Assembly (NCBI GenBank): GCA_037200445.1
Contig: JBBCGH010000001.1
Span: forward strand, 3,472,001-3,536,000
Source: Alphaproteobacteria bacterium
GTDB lineage: Bacteria > Pseudomonadota > Alphaproteobacteria > Rhizobiales > Xanthobacteraceae
Length of the DNA: 64,000 nucleotides
Direction of reading: 5' to 3'
How positions within the stretch are numbered: the stretch's first letter is position 1; each line of letters starts with the position of its first letter. The notes beneath the pieces were generated by a model. It ran no database searches, was not told where the DNA came from, and worked only from the letters and a program-made list of their open reading frames with translations. Shown one piece after another: positions 55,629-64,000 of this stretch. Both the position numbers and the translations under genes were made by a program.

Positions 55629-56963
55629 ATGTCACATCGGTCCGCTGTTCGAAGTGCTGCCGCCCATGGCCATCCACAGGGCTTCGGGCGGGCCGCTCCG
55701 GGCTCCAAATCTGTGCCGCCGCAAACCGGCTGGACGCTGGGTCACGGCGGACGGCAGGTCCGCGTCGGCCCGGTGGCGTTCTGGACCATCGTCGGGTCGC
55801 TTGTGGTCATGGCTGGATGGTCGGCTGTGACCGCCACCTATTTTGCGTTCCGCGATGACGTGCTCACGCGTCTGCTCGCGCGGCAGGCGCTGATGCAATA
55901 CGCCTACGAGGATCGTATCGCGGATCTGCGCGGCCAGGTCGACAAGCTCGCCAGCCGTCAGTTGCTCGATCAGGAGCAGGTCGAGAGCAAGCTCGAACAG
56001 ATCGCGCGCCGCCAGGCAACGCTTGAGTCCCGGTCGTCCGCACTTTCCAGCATCGCCGATGGCACGGCGACCGGCTCGATCAAGACGACGCCGCGGCCGG
56101 GCGCGCCGATCCTGCTCCCGCAGGCAGTTCCAAAGCCCTCGCCGATCAACGACACCGTGATCCTGGTCCCACCGCCGGAACGCGAAGCGCGGCTTGAATC
56201 GCGCACACCGATGAACAGCGTGCGCCTTGCCTCGGCGCCGGCCAACGCCGGCATCGAAGGTGCGCTCGCGCGCCTGCAGCTTGCGCTCGACCGCTATGAA
56301 TCCCACCAGGTCAAGAAGCTCAACGCGCTGGAAGAGAACTACGACGCCAAGGCGCGCCGCATGCGCGGGATCCTGGCCGATCTCGGTCTCGACCTGAACA
56401 AAATCGCCCCGACCCTGCCGCCGCGCGCAAGCGGCGGTCCGTTCGTGCCCGCAACCGCGAGCAACCTCACGGCCTTCGAACGACAGATCTATCGGGTCAA
56501 GCTGGTGCGCGGCCAGGTCGAACGGCTGACCCGCACGCTCGGCGCAGTGCCCATCCGCAAGCCGATGACCGGCGAACTGGAGTGGACCTCAGGCTTCGGG
56601 ATGCGACAGGACCCGTTCGTGCGCGGGCCAGCGATGCACACCGGCCTCGATATCCGCGCCGACACCGGCGAGCCCGCCCGCGCGACGGCGGCGGGCACAG
56701 TCACGATAGCCGGCTGGAACGGCGGGTACGGCAAGATGGTCGAGGTCGATCACGGCAACGGCTTCGCGACCCGCTACGGGCACCTCTCGGCGATCGACGT
56801 GGAGGTCGGCCAGGCCGTGCGCATCGGGCAGACCGTCGGCCGGGTGGGAACGACAGGCCGTTCCACCGGCCCGCATCTGCACTACGAGACGCGCGTCGAC
56901 GGCGATGCGGTCGATCCGCAGAAGTTCTTGCGCGCGGGCGTACGGCTCGGCGGCGGGCTGTAG
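55629..56963 (+). CDS. M23 (LytM-type) peptidase with coiled coil
   Basis: This protein of about 444 residues has a basic cytoplasmic N terminus, one membrane segment (VAFWTIVGSLVVMAGWSAV, about residues 50-70), a long coiled-coil region (QEQVESKLEQIARRQATLESR; GALARLQLALDRYESHQVKKLNALEENYDAK) and a C-terminal LytM domain with zinc ligands in RGPAMHTGLDIRADTG and the TGPHLHYETRVDG segment. Such proteins cleave peptidoglycan cross-bridges or activate amidases at the divisome. The start at 55629 has GGGAG six bases upstream. No FtsEX gene is present nearby. Confidence 0.9.
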   Translation: MSHRSAVRSAAAHGHPQGFGRAAPGSKSVPPQTGWTLGHGGRQVRVGPVAFWTIVGSLVVMAGWSAVTATYFAFRDDVLTRLLARQALMQYAYEDRIADLRGQVDKLASRQLLDQEQVESKLEQIARRQATLESRSSALSSIADGTATGSIKTTPRPGAPILLPQAVPKPSPINDTVILVPPPEREARLESRTPMNSVRLASAPANAGIEGALARLQLALDRYESHQVKKLNALEENYDAKARRMRGILADLGLDLNKIAPTLPPRASGGPFVPATASNLTAFERQIYRVKLVRGQVERLTRTLGAVPIRKPMTGELEWTSGFGMRQDPFVRGPAMHTGLDIRADTGEPARATAAGTVTIAGWNGGYGKMVEVDHGNGFATRYGHLSAIDVEVGQAVRIGQTVGRVGTTGRSTGPHLHYETRVDGDAVDPQKFLRAGVRLGGGL

Positions 56964-57017
56964 GCCGCGCGTGTCCAGCGCAATATAGTCGTCCTTGGCA
57001 TGCTCGGGGCGCGACAG

Positions 57018-57473
57018 ATGAACACCTTCGGCAAGTTCCTCGTCGGCATGGCGGCGCTTCTCGCTCTCGGCCGCGTGGCACTCGCGGCCGAAGCGCGCTT
57101 TCTGTCATTCGAGGACGAACTCAGGCGCGCCCGCGCTGCGGTCGGGCCCGACGCCGACTGCCGTGTGTTCGTCGAAGACCTCCTCGCGCGGTGCGATCTT
57201 ACGACGGCGGGTGCGCACGCGATCCAGATCCAGTTCGCCGACGTGTCGGGCAGCATGCTGCCGCGAAAGTCGGTGGTCGTGACACGCGGCACGCTCGAGC
57301 CGCAACGTCTCAGCGGTGTGCTCGCCGTCTACGGACTGCCGACGGAGGTCGTTGCGCCATGCATTGCCGGTGAACCGGGCCGTCCGGGGGCTGTGTATGA
57401 GGCCTATGTCGGCGACTACTACGTCAAATGCGACCGCGACCAGGTGACGATCAGTTACGCGCGGCGGTTCTGA
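57018..57473 (+). CDS. Secreted protein of unknown function
   Basis: This protein of about 151 residues has a signal peptide (NTFGKFLVGMAALLALGRVALA) and a mature part with four cysteines, CRVFVEDLLARC early and CIAGEPG/YVKCDRDQ late, likely two disulfides in the periplasm. It begins 54 bases after the M23 peptidase, so it may be co-transcribed. The start at 57018 lacks a strong ribosome site; an in-frame ATG lies at 57000. No family is recognised. Confidence 0.7.
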   Translation: MNTFGKFLVGMAALLALGRVALAAEARFLSFEDELRRARAAVGPDADCRVFVEDLLARCDLTTAGAHAIQIQFADVSGSMLPRKSVVVTRGTLEPQRLSGVLAVYGLPTEVVAPCIAGEPGRPGAVYEAYVGDYYVKCDRDQVTISYARRF

Positions 57474-57481
57474 CTTCCTTT

Positions 57482-57555
57482 GCCCATGATCCGATCCCGA
57501 AAACCGGTGCCCATCCCCGATCGGGGTCGAGGACATGCTTTTCGGGATCATGCGC
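57482..57555. repeat. GCATGATC-type palindromic repeat before prfB
   Basis: CCATGATCCGATCCCGAAAA and CTTTTCGGGATCATG are the inverted arms. It is the third member of the family at 10754 and 47143, and fills the convergent gap between the secreted protein and prfB, abutting the prfB stop codon. Confidence 0.82.
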
Positions 57556-57556
57556 C

Positions 57557-58688
57557 CTACTCCACATCCTCCACGCTCTCCGGACCGCCGCCGAAGGTCT
57601 TGCGCGCGAGCTCGGCCTCCATGAACTCGTCGAGATCGCCGTCGAGCACCGCACCGGTGTTCGAGGTCTGACGCCCGGTGCGCAGGTCCTTCACCATCTG
57701 GTAGGGCTGCAGCACGTAGGAGCGGATCTGGTGGCCCCAGCCGATGTCGGTCTTGGCGGCATGCTCGGCCGAGGCCGCCTCCTCGCGCTTCTTCAATTCC
57801 TGCTCGTAGAGTCTTGCGCGCAGCATGTCCCAGGCAATCGCACGGTTGCGATGCTGCGAGCGGTCGGTCTGCGAGTAGACGATGATGCCGGTCGGAATAT
57901 GCGTGAGGCGGATCGCGGACTCGGTCTTGTTGACGTGCTGCCCCCCCGCCCCGCTCGCGCGCATCGTGTCGACGCGCACATCGCTCTCCGCAATATCGAT
58001 CTTGATGCTGTCGTCGATCACCGGATAGACGTCCACGCCGGCAAACGAGGTGTGGCGCCGCGCATTTGAATCGAACGGCGAGATGCGCACCAGCCGGTGC
58101 ACGCCCGCCTCGGTCTTGAGCCAGCCATAGGCGTTGCGGCCGTTCACCCGGATCGTCACCGACTTGATCCCGGCTTCCTCGCCCTGGCTTTCTTCCAGAT
58201 ATTCGATCTTGTAGCCGTGCTGCTCGGACCAGCGCGTGTACATGCGGAGCAGCATGCCGGCCCAGTCCTGGCTCTCGGTGCCGCCTGAGCCTGCGTGAAC
58301 TTCCAGATAGCTGTCGTTCGGATCCGCTTCACCCGAGAGCAGCGCCTCAAGCTGGCGGCGCAGCACTTCGGCCTTGAGCTTGCGCAGCGCCTCCTCGGCC
58401 TCGGCAATGGTCTTCTGATCTTTCTCGGCCTCCCCCATCTCGATCAGCATCTGCTGGTCGTCGAGCTCGCGCTCGATGCGGCCAATCGAGGTCAGCTGAT
58501 CCTCGAGCGCGGTGCGCTCTTGCATCACCCGCTGGGCGCGCTGATTGTCGTTCCAGAGGTTGGGATCCTCGGCAAGCCCGTTCAGCTCTTCCAACCGCCG
58601 TTGCGCCTTGTCGACGTCAAAGATGCCTCCTCAGCAGGCCGACGGACTGCTCGATTTCCTCGACAATGGCTTGGATTTCGGCGCGCAT
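57557..58688 (-). CDS. prfB: Peptide chain release factor 2, programmed +1 frameshift
   Basis: RF2 reads UAA and UGA stops. The first 23 codons from the ATG at 58688 end in CTT TGA C (TGA at 58619-58617), the classic prfB slippery site, with the internal ribosome-like AGGAGG a few bases before it. Slipping by one base continues as [19 protein letters not shown] to the end. Motifs are SPF for stop recognition (RISPFDSNA), the GGQ loop ([15 protein letters not shown]) and [16 protein letters not shown]. Low RF2 allows the shift and restores RF2. The gene is functional, not broken. It is divergent from the lipocalin-like gene. Confidence 0.96.
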
Positions 58689-58722
58689 GAGGGTACTCGG
58701 ATCGGATTCGCGGGGGACCCTA

Positions 58723-59172
58723 ATGTCCACTCAAGGCAACAGCAAGATGCGTGACCGGCTGATCGGCACGTGGCGCTTGGTCTCAGCCGAGCGCGAGGAG
58801 ATTTCTTCCGGCGCGAAAACCGCCTTCCTGGGCGACAATCCCACCGGCTTCCTCCATTACATGCCGGAAGGTCGGATGCTTGCGCTGATCACGCGCGCCG
58901 GCCGCAAGGCGCCGGGGGGCCGCGTCGCAAACGCCGCGGAGGCCGAGGCCTTGATCCGCAGCATGATCTCATACGGCGGGGCTTACGAGTGTGGTGAGAA
59001 CGAGGTCATCCACCACTGCGACATCTCGTGGAATCAGAGCTTCACCGGCACGATCCAGAAGCGCAGCGTCACCTTCGAGGGCAACCGCATGACCCTCTCG
59101 CCGCCGCCCTCCCCCGATCCGACCGATGGTACAATGAGCGTGCGCCGGCTGACGTGGGAGAGAATCGAGTAG
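58723..59172 (+). CDS. Lipocalin-like domain protein
   Basis: This protein of about 149 residues begins at the ATG at 58723 (GGGGGA upstream; another ATG at 58747) and has a lipocalin_5-type barrel: DRLIGTWRLVSAEREE, NPTGFLHYMPEGRMLALITR, GGAYECGENEVIHHCDISWNQSFTG and RRLTWERIE at the end. Small hydrophobic ligand binding is suggested by the fold; no ligand can be named. Its last 50 bases recur at 60478-60532. Confidence 0.85.
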   Translation: MSTQGNSKMRDRLIGTWRLVSAEREEISSGAKTAFLGDNPTGFLHYMPEGRMLALITRAGRKAPGGRVANAAEAEALIRSMISYGGAYECGENEVIHHCDISWNQSFTGTIQKRSVTFEGNRMTLSPPPSPDPTDGTMSVRRLTWERIE

Positions 59173-59246
59173 CTGCAATCGAGTCCGGCGCCGTCAGGTT
59201 CGATACGATTCTCGTGATAGTCTCAAACATTGCACGAGGGCTTTCG

Positions 59247-59683
59247 ATGAAGATCTATCTGGCCGGGCCGCTGTTTTCGACTGGAGAGCGCGAATTCAAT
59301 GTCCGTCTTGCAAAATCCTTCGCGAACGCGGCCACGAAGTCTGGCTTCCGCAGGAATTTGAGCAGCGCTCGATGACGGCGAGACAGATTTTCCTGAAAGA
59401 TGTTGAGGGTGTGGATTGGGCGGAAGCCGTCGTCGCGAACATGGACGGGCCCGATCCTGATTCAGGCACATGCTGGGAGTGCGGTTATGCGTACGGCAAG
59501 AAGCCAGTTATCGTGTATCGAACCGACTTTCGCGAGGCGGACGAGCCGGACAAGGCGCCATTCAACCTGATGCTAACAGAGTCCGCCGCCGCGGCGGTTG
59601 ACTTGCGATTCGCCTCCACGGACAGAGTTGCGGAAGCCCTCCATGACGCGCTGGCGGCGCTACCGGCTGCCAGGAAGGCATGA
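59247..59683 (+). pseudogene. Nucleoside 2-deoxyribosyltransferase, one frameshift
   Basis: The start at 59247 has GAGGG six bases upstream and gives MKIYLAGPLFSTGEREFNVR; the rest continues in another frame as LRERGHEVWLPQEFEQRSM and VANMDGPDPDSGTCWECGYAYGKKPVIVYRTD, including the catalytic glutamate in GTCWECGYA. A single base is missing between 59312 and 59320 (in the AAAA or CC run). The family exchanges bases between nucleosides or hydrolyses them. Both halves are well conserved, so this may be a read error. The gene ends four bases before the membrane protein on the other strand. Confidence 0.8.
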
Positions 59684-59686
59684 ATC

Positions 59687-60343
59687 TCAGCGCAATATGA
59701 TTTTCAAATCGACATAGAGGCAAATCACATAAGTGAACGCCAGCAGCCACGCGGTCAGGCCCTCCGATCCAGTCGCGTCGAGCAGCCAGTAAAGCAGGCC
59801 GGTCGCCGCAAGTTGTGCAAGACAGAGCCCTAGCCACGCGCCCGAGAAGGAGCCAACCTCGGCGGTTTTCTCCTGAGCACCGCACCACGGCAGTACATTT
59901 CGCGCCACATAGTCCACGCCGCACCAGACCGCAGCGAGCGCAAGATAAGTCATGCTGGCCCACAAGAACGGCTTCAGCCCAATTCCGAAACTGGCTTGGC
60001 CGGCGACTACCTGCCCCGTCGCTCGCGCCATTGCGACTGCTGCCATCCCGAACAGAACGAGGAAGATCAGATCCTTCAGCAGCATGCCAACGGATGAGGA
60101 CACGCCTTGCCCCTGGGGGAGCGGGTTGGTTGCGGGCGGCGGGACAAAGGTCCTATTGAGGTGAACAGAGCTGCCGATGATGAAGCGAAGCAGCAGGGCG
60201 ATCAGGGCGATCAATGCGCCCCAGCGCCAATCGCTGAGATTGTCCTCTCTCGTGAAGGTCGTTCTGATGGTTTCAGTGAACGTAAATCCTACGAACACCG
60301 CGAACGTTTGCAGGATCACCTTGACGGTTTGCTCGAAACGCAT
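59687..60343 (-). CDS. Polytopic membrane protein of unknown function
   Basis: This protein of about 218 residues has five hydrophobic segments: TVKVILQTFAVFVGFTFTETI, WGALIALIALLLRFIIGSSV, LIFLVLFGMAAVAMARA, FLWASMTYLALAAVWCGVDYV and GLTAWLLAFTYVICLYVDLKIIL. The start at 60343 has GAGAGG six bases upstream. No transporter motif is recognised. It converges with the deoxyribosyltransferase. Its promoter side carries the duplicated lipocalin tail at 60478, so the gene may have come in with the 1.3-kb segment. Confidence 0.7.
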   Translation of the reverse strand: MRFEQTVKVILQTFAVFVGFTFTETIRTTFTREDNLSDWRWGALIALIALLLRFIIGSSVHLNRTFVPPPATNPLPQGQGVSSSVGMLLKDLIFLVLFGMAAVAMARATGQVVAGQASFGIGLKPFLWASMTYLALAAVWCGVDYVARNVLPWCGAQEKTAEVGSFSGAWLGLCLAQLAATGLLYWLLDATGSEGLTAWLLAFTYVICLYVDLKIILR

Positions 60344-60477
60344 CGTCGACCTCTCAACAATCCCCTTCAATGGGACAAGCATATGACGGCCGACGCCAAT
60401 GTACAACCCAACGCTGAACCAAAACATGAGACGGAAATGTCGCTGACGGGCCGGTGCTGCGCCGGCAGCGCGTCACA

Positions 60478-60532
60478 GCCGCCCTCCCCGGTCCGACCGA
60501 TGGTACAATGAGCGTGCGCCGGCTGACATGGA
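60478..60532 (+). repeat. Duplicated 3' fragment of the lipocalin-like gene
   Basis: GCCGCCCTCCCCGGTCCGAC and the following bases through GCCGGCTGACATGGAG nearly repeat 59099-59160, the end of the lipocalin-like gene, with one base lost and a few changed. The direct copies flank the deoxyribosyltransferase and membrane-protein genes. Confidence 0.8.
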
Positions 60533-60544
60533 GAAGCTGACGTA

Positions 60545-62768
60545 ATGCCCCCGGCTCCCGGTCTGGATACCGACAGGTTGCTCGCGCTCGCGATCAACCA
60601 GCACCGCGCCGGACAGCTCGGCGACGCCGAACGCACCTACCGGCAAATTCTTGATACCGATCCGGGGCAGCCGGATTGCCTGCATTTGCTCGGGATCATC
60701 GCGCACCAGCGCGGCGAGCACGAGAAAGCCGTGGACCTCATCAGCCGTGCGACTGCCGCCAGGCCGTTCGCGCCATTTCACTACAATCTCGGACTGGCGC
60801 TCGCGGCGCTCGGGCGCTCCACTGAGGCGGCAGCCGAATTCGAGAAGGCGATCGTCCTCAACGGGAATTACGCCGAGGCGCATTCAAGTCTGGGCGATGC
60901 GCTCTCCGCCCAAGGGCGGATCGAGCAGGCACTGGCCTCCTACGAGCGCGCGGCCGCGCTGAAATCCTCCGCGGAGATCCAGAACAAGACCGGAGCGATG
61001 CTGCTGGCGCTCGGCCGCTACGACGACGCGATCGCGCGATGCGAGCACGCCGCCGCGATGAAGCCGGAGCTGGTCGAGGCACACATGAATCTGGCCAAGG
61101 CCCATCTCGGCGCGGGACGGCTGGTCGAGGCGACTGCGTGGGCAGTCCGCGCGCTCGAGCTGCGTGAGACGCTCGAGACAAAGATGCTGTTCGTTCTGTG
61201 CGTACGCCATACCCGCGCCAGCGGCGAAGCCGGCCGCGTTCGGGCGCTCGTTTTGCGCGGCTTGACCGAGCCCTGGGGCCGTCCCGACGAGCTGGTGCCG
61301 GTCGCGATCAGCATGGTCATGCGCAACGAGGCCCTGCGTGCGACTGTCGCCCGCGCTGCGACGCAGTGGCCACAGCGGCTGGCGGCGGAGGACGTCTTGC
61401 ACCGTTCCCTCCAGCCCGCTCTCACCGATCCGCTGCTGCATGCCGTGCTCGAGGTCGCCGCCAATGTCGACCTCGCACTCGAGCAATTCCTGACAGGTGT
61501 ACGCCGTGCCCTGCTCGAAAGGGCCTTGCGCGCCCTGCCGGACGATCCGATCGACACACCGATGCTGCGCTTCTTTTGCGCGCTTGCGCGGCAGTGCTTC
61601 GTCAACGAGTATGTTTTTTTCCGCAACCCGGATGAGACGCACGAGGCGCGCAAGCTGCGCGAATCTGCTCGACGGCGCACTTGCCTCCAATGCAGCGGTG
61701 TCTCCGCTCTGGCTCGCCGCTGCGGCGGCTTACGACCCGCTCGGTACGCTGGCAGCCGCCGACAGCCTCCTGACGCGGGCATGGCCTGACGGCGTCGAAG
61801 AACTCGTGACGCAGCAGGTGCGCGAGCCGCGCCGGGAACGCGCACTGCGCCCCGCGATTACGGCCCTGACGGAGATCGCCGACACCGTCTCGCAGAAAGT
61901 GCGGGAGATGTACGAGGAGAATCCGTACCCGCGCTGGGTCAAGGTTGCTCCGAGCGAAAGCCCGAAACCGCTCGATGTCTTTCTGCGCAACCGCTTCCCT
62001 GCGCTTCCGCACAACATCGAGCGTAAACCGGCGCTCGACATCCTGCTCGCGGGTTGCGGCACGGGCCGGCAGGCCATCGAGATGGCGCAGCGCTTCACCG
62101 GCGCGAGGGTGCTGGCGATCGACCTATCGCTCGCCAGCCTCGGGTACGCGAAACGCAAGGCCGAGGAGCTTCGACTCGCCAACATTGAATACGCGCAGGC
62201 CGACATCCTCAGGCTCGGACAGCTCGGCCGGTCGTTCGATCTCATCGAATCGAGCGGCGTGTTGCATCATCTCGACGATCCCTGGGCGGGCTGGCGCGTC
62301 TTGCTGTCATTATTGCGCCCGGGCGGTTTCATGCGCGTCGGCCTCTACAGCGAGCTGGGCCGGCCGGGCGTGATCGCGGGCCGCGCACTTGTCGCCGAGC
62401 GCGGCTATCGCGGCAACCCGGACGGCATCCGGCAATTTCGCGAGACGCTGATCGAAGGCAACTTCGGACCGCCGCTCGGCGACCTGATCACGAAGGCCCG
62501 CGATTTCTTCACCGTGAGCGAGTTGCGCGATCTCGTCTTCCACGTGCGCGAACACCGCATGACCATTCCGCAGATCGCGGAATTTCTGCGCGAGAACAAA
62601 CTCGAATTTCTCGGCTTCGAGCTCGATCCCAATTCCGCACGCTGCTACCGCACCCGCTTCCCGGACGACCGCGCGATGACCGATCTCGAATGCTGGCACG
62701 CGTTCGAGACCGAGAATCCGGACACGTTCTACTACACCTACCAGTTCTGGGTTCGCGCCCCGCATTGA
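60545..62768 (+). pseudogene. TPR-SAM methyltransferase fusion, one frameshift
   Basis: The N-terminal 200 residues are tetratricopeptide repeats (INQHRAGQLGDAERTYRQIL; FHYNLGLALAALGRSTEAAAEFEKAI; AEAHSSLGDALSAQGRIEQALASYERA). A long middle region leads to a class I methyltransferase with YEENPYPRWVK, the SAM loop LDILLAGCGTGRQAIEMA, IEYAQADILRL and SGVLHHLDDPWAGWRVLL. The frame breaks at 61660-61666 (GCGCGAATC); dropping one base joins HEARKLR to LLDGALASNAAV. The start at 60545 has GAAGC upstream. The substrate is unknown; the same architecture occurs near glycosylation loci. Confidence 0.8.
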
Positions 62769-62796
62769 GCCCGGGGCGCTAGCCGGAGTGTGACGC

Positions 62797-63940
62797 TCAC
62801 CAGCCATTGACGCGCGGAAAACGCGCAACAACTTGCTGGCCGCGTACGGCGTCGAACGCCTCGTAGCCCGCACACGTGATGCAGGCGTGGTTCGGCAGCA
62901 CGCGCACGAGGCTGCCGACCGGCAGGCGCGCGAACCAGGCTTCGTCGTCGACCGAAACCGTGCCATGCTCCTGATGCACGACATCGACCGACAGCTTGCC
63001 GAGCCGCGCGGCGGTGCGCACGTCGCACACGTAGCCGTATCCCGCGTCGGGCAAATACTTGTTTGCGCCGATATCCTTCGAGAGTGCGAGCGCGCCCGCA
63101 TCGAGAATGAGCGAGCGCCCGGCCCGATTGTGTCCGATCACCGAAGTCAGCACCGACACCGCGATATCCTCGATGCGGCAGACGTTGCGCGACAATTGCG
63201 CCAGATCCCACAGCATGTAGATCCCGGCGCGCACCTCGGTGACGCCGCGCAGGTGGTCGGCGTAGAGCACCGTCGGGGTCGAGCCGATGCTGACGATATC
63301 GCACGGCAAGCCGGCTGCGCGGATCGCGGTGGCGGCGCTCACCGCAGCATCGCGCTCCGCGGCTGCAATCGGGACGACATTTGCGGGATCCCTCGGGCCA
63401 TAGGAGTGCCCGGCATGAGTCATCACACCGCGCAGCCGCAGTCCCGGCGCTGCATCGATGGCGCGCGCGAGTGCCACGATTTCGGGTGAGCCTGCGGCCA
63501 GGCCGCTGCGGTGCTCGCCGCAGTCGATCTCGATCAGGAACGAGAGCGTGATGTTGCGCTCGGTCGCGAACCGTGAGGCGGCCGCGATCACCTCCGGCGA
63601 ATCCGTGGCGAGCACGAGATCGCAGCCCATCCCCATAATCCGGGCCGCGTGCACGAGTTTTCCGGGCACGATTCGTCGCCGCATAGAGGATGTCGCGATA
63701 GCCGGCGGCCGCGAAATGCTCGGCCTCCTTCAGGGTCGACACGGTGATGCCGCCTGCGCCGCCGGTTGCGATGCGCGCCACCTCGACCGACTTCGCGGTC
63801 TTCAGGTGCGGACGCAGCATAACGCCGAGCGCATCGCAGCGCACTCGCATCGCCGCGCAGTTTCGCTCCAGCCGGTCGAGGTCAAGAATGAGCCGCGGCG
63901 TTTCGAGGGTGAGCAGCGAGGTTCCGGGAGGTGCAAGCAT
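62797..63940 (-). pseudogene. D-threonine aldolase/alanine racemase-like PLP enzyme, one frameshift
   Basis: This fold-type III PLP enzyme has the N-terminal TPRLILDLDRLERNCAAM and the PLP lysine in LRPHLKTAKSVEVARI, then in the other frame LSFLIEIDCGEHRSGL, GVMTHAGHSYG, VSIGSTPTVLYA, and the metal-binding histidine/cysteine end LPNHACITCAGYEAFD. That end matches the D-threonine aldolase/DSD1 group. The frame breaks at 63670-63674, where GATTC (plus strand) has one extra T; removal restores ILYAA(P/T)IVPGKLV. The start at 63940 overlaps the preceding stop by one base and has GGAG upstream. Confidence 0.82.
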
Positions 63941-64000
63941 CACACGATCTCCAGAAGCGGCGTGAGCGAGCGCTCCGTGTAGTCAGGCATCGCATCACCC
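63940..64000 (-). CDS. C-terminal end of an unidentified gene
   Basis: An open frame entering from beyond base 64000 ends at TGA 63942-63940 with the residues GDAMPDYTERSLTPLLEIV. Its stop overlaps the PLP enzyme start (TGATG), the usual sign of coupling within one operon. Too short to identify. Confidence 0.5.
   Translation of the reverse strand, partial: GDAMPDYTERSLTPLLEIV

Noticed and set aside
57557-58688. prfB as a frameshifted pseudogene
   Set aside because: The break is the classic CTT TGA C recoding site with an upstream AGGAGG, so the gene is functional.

Overview
The window is high-GC DNA that reads like a chromosome segment of an alphaproteobacterium of the order Hyphomicrobiales (Xanthobacteraceae/Nitrobacteraceae side). 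The grounds are the gene neighbourhoods recJ / ATP-grasp / glpX / hom / aminotransferase / phaC and nifS-sufBCDS-sufT-sufA, an Irr-type (ICE-box) operator, and several families of small palindromic repeats of the kind common in Bradyrhizobium relatives. The assignment is inferred from recognised families and layout, not from a search. No rRNA, tRNA, CRISPR array or complete IS element was seen.

Layout. 1-5230 is a thiosulfate-oxidation (Sox) locus: soxY-soxZ-soxB run left (soxB leaves the window) and soxA-soxX plus a Tat-exported DsrE-like protein run right, followed by the thioredoxins soxW and a frameshifted soxS around an unknown secreted protein. 5339-13902 holds an SGNH hydrolase, recJ, an ATP-grasp ligase, glpX, hom, an aminotransferase and a lipoprotein. 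14038-18536 holds the PHA synthase phaC, a secreted propeller protein, a Phd/PIN toxin-antitoxin pair with its palindromic operator, a phasin and a small zinc-ribbon-like protein. 18750-25067 is leftward: argC, a PaiB-like flavoprotein, an unknown protein, three tandem Tat-exported metallo-beta-lactamase-fold hydrolases and a DedA protein. parE follows.

27250-29880 is an accessory patch with visibly lower GC: an uncharacterised three-gene operon (wHTH-like protein, basic/C-terminal-motif protein, HEPN-motif protein) with its own promoter overlapping a palindrome, and two near-identical 228-bp direct repeats, one inside 12-bp terminal inverted repeats. This is the best candidate here for an undescribed system.

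29880-39130 holds an amidohydrolase divergent from a secreted haem c/propeller fusion, an unknown Gly-rich protein, an HCCA-isomerase-like protein, a Bug-type binding protein, an alpha/beta hydrolase, a DEAD-box helicase, a diguanylate cyclase and a TfoX-N protein. 39199-46191 is the complete suf operon (leftward) behind an Irr box. 46434-58688 holds a hydrolase, a tyrosinase with a separate partner protein, anmK, tyrS, a 1192-residue AsmA-like protein, a Bcp peroxiredoxin, an M23 peptidase and prfB with its programmed +1 frameshift. 58723-64000 holds a lipocalin-like protein, a frameshifted nucleoside deoxyribosyltransferase, a membrane protein, a frameshifted TPR-methyltransferase, a frameshifted D-threonine-aldolase-like PLP enzyme and the tail of one more gene.

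Six genes carry eight single-base indels (soxS, SGNH hydrolase, recJ, deoxyribosyltransferase, TPR-methyltransferase, PLP enzyme). They lie mainly in short C runs or at GATC-like sites, and the protein sequence is intact on both sides, so sequencing/assembly error is as likely as real decay. They are typed as pseudogenes only because the sequence as given is interrupted.
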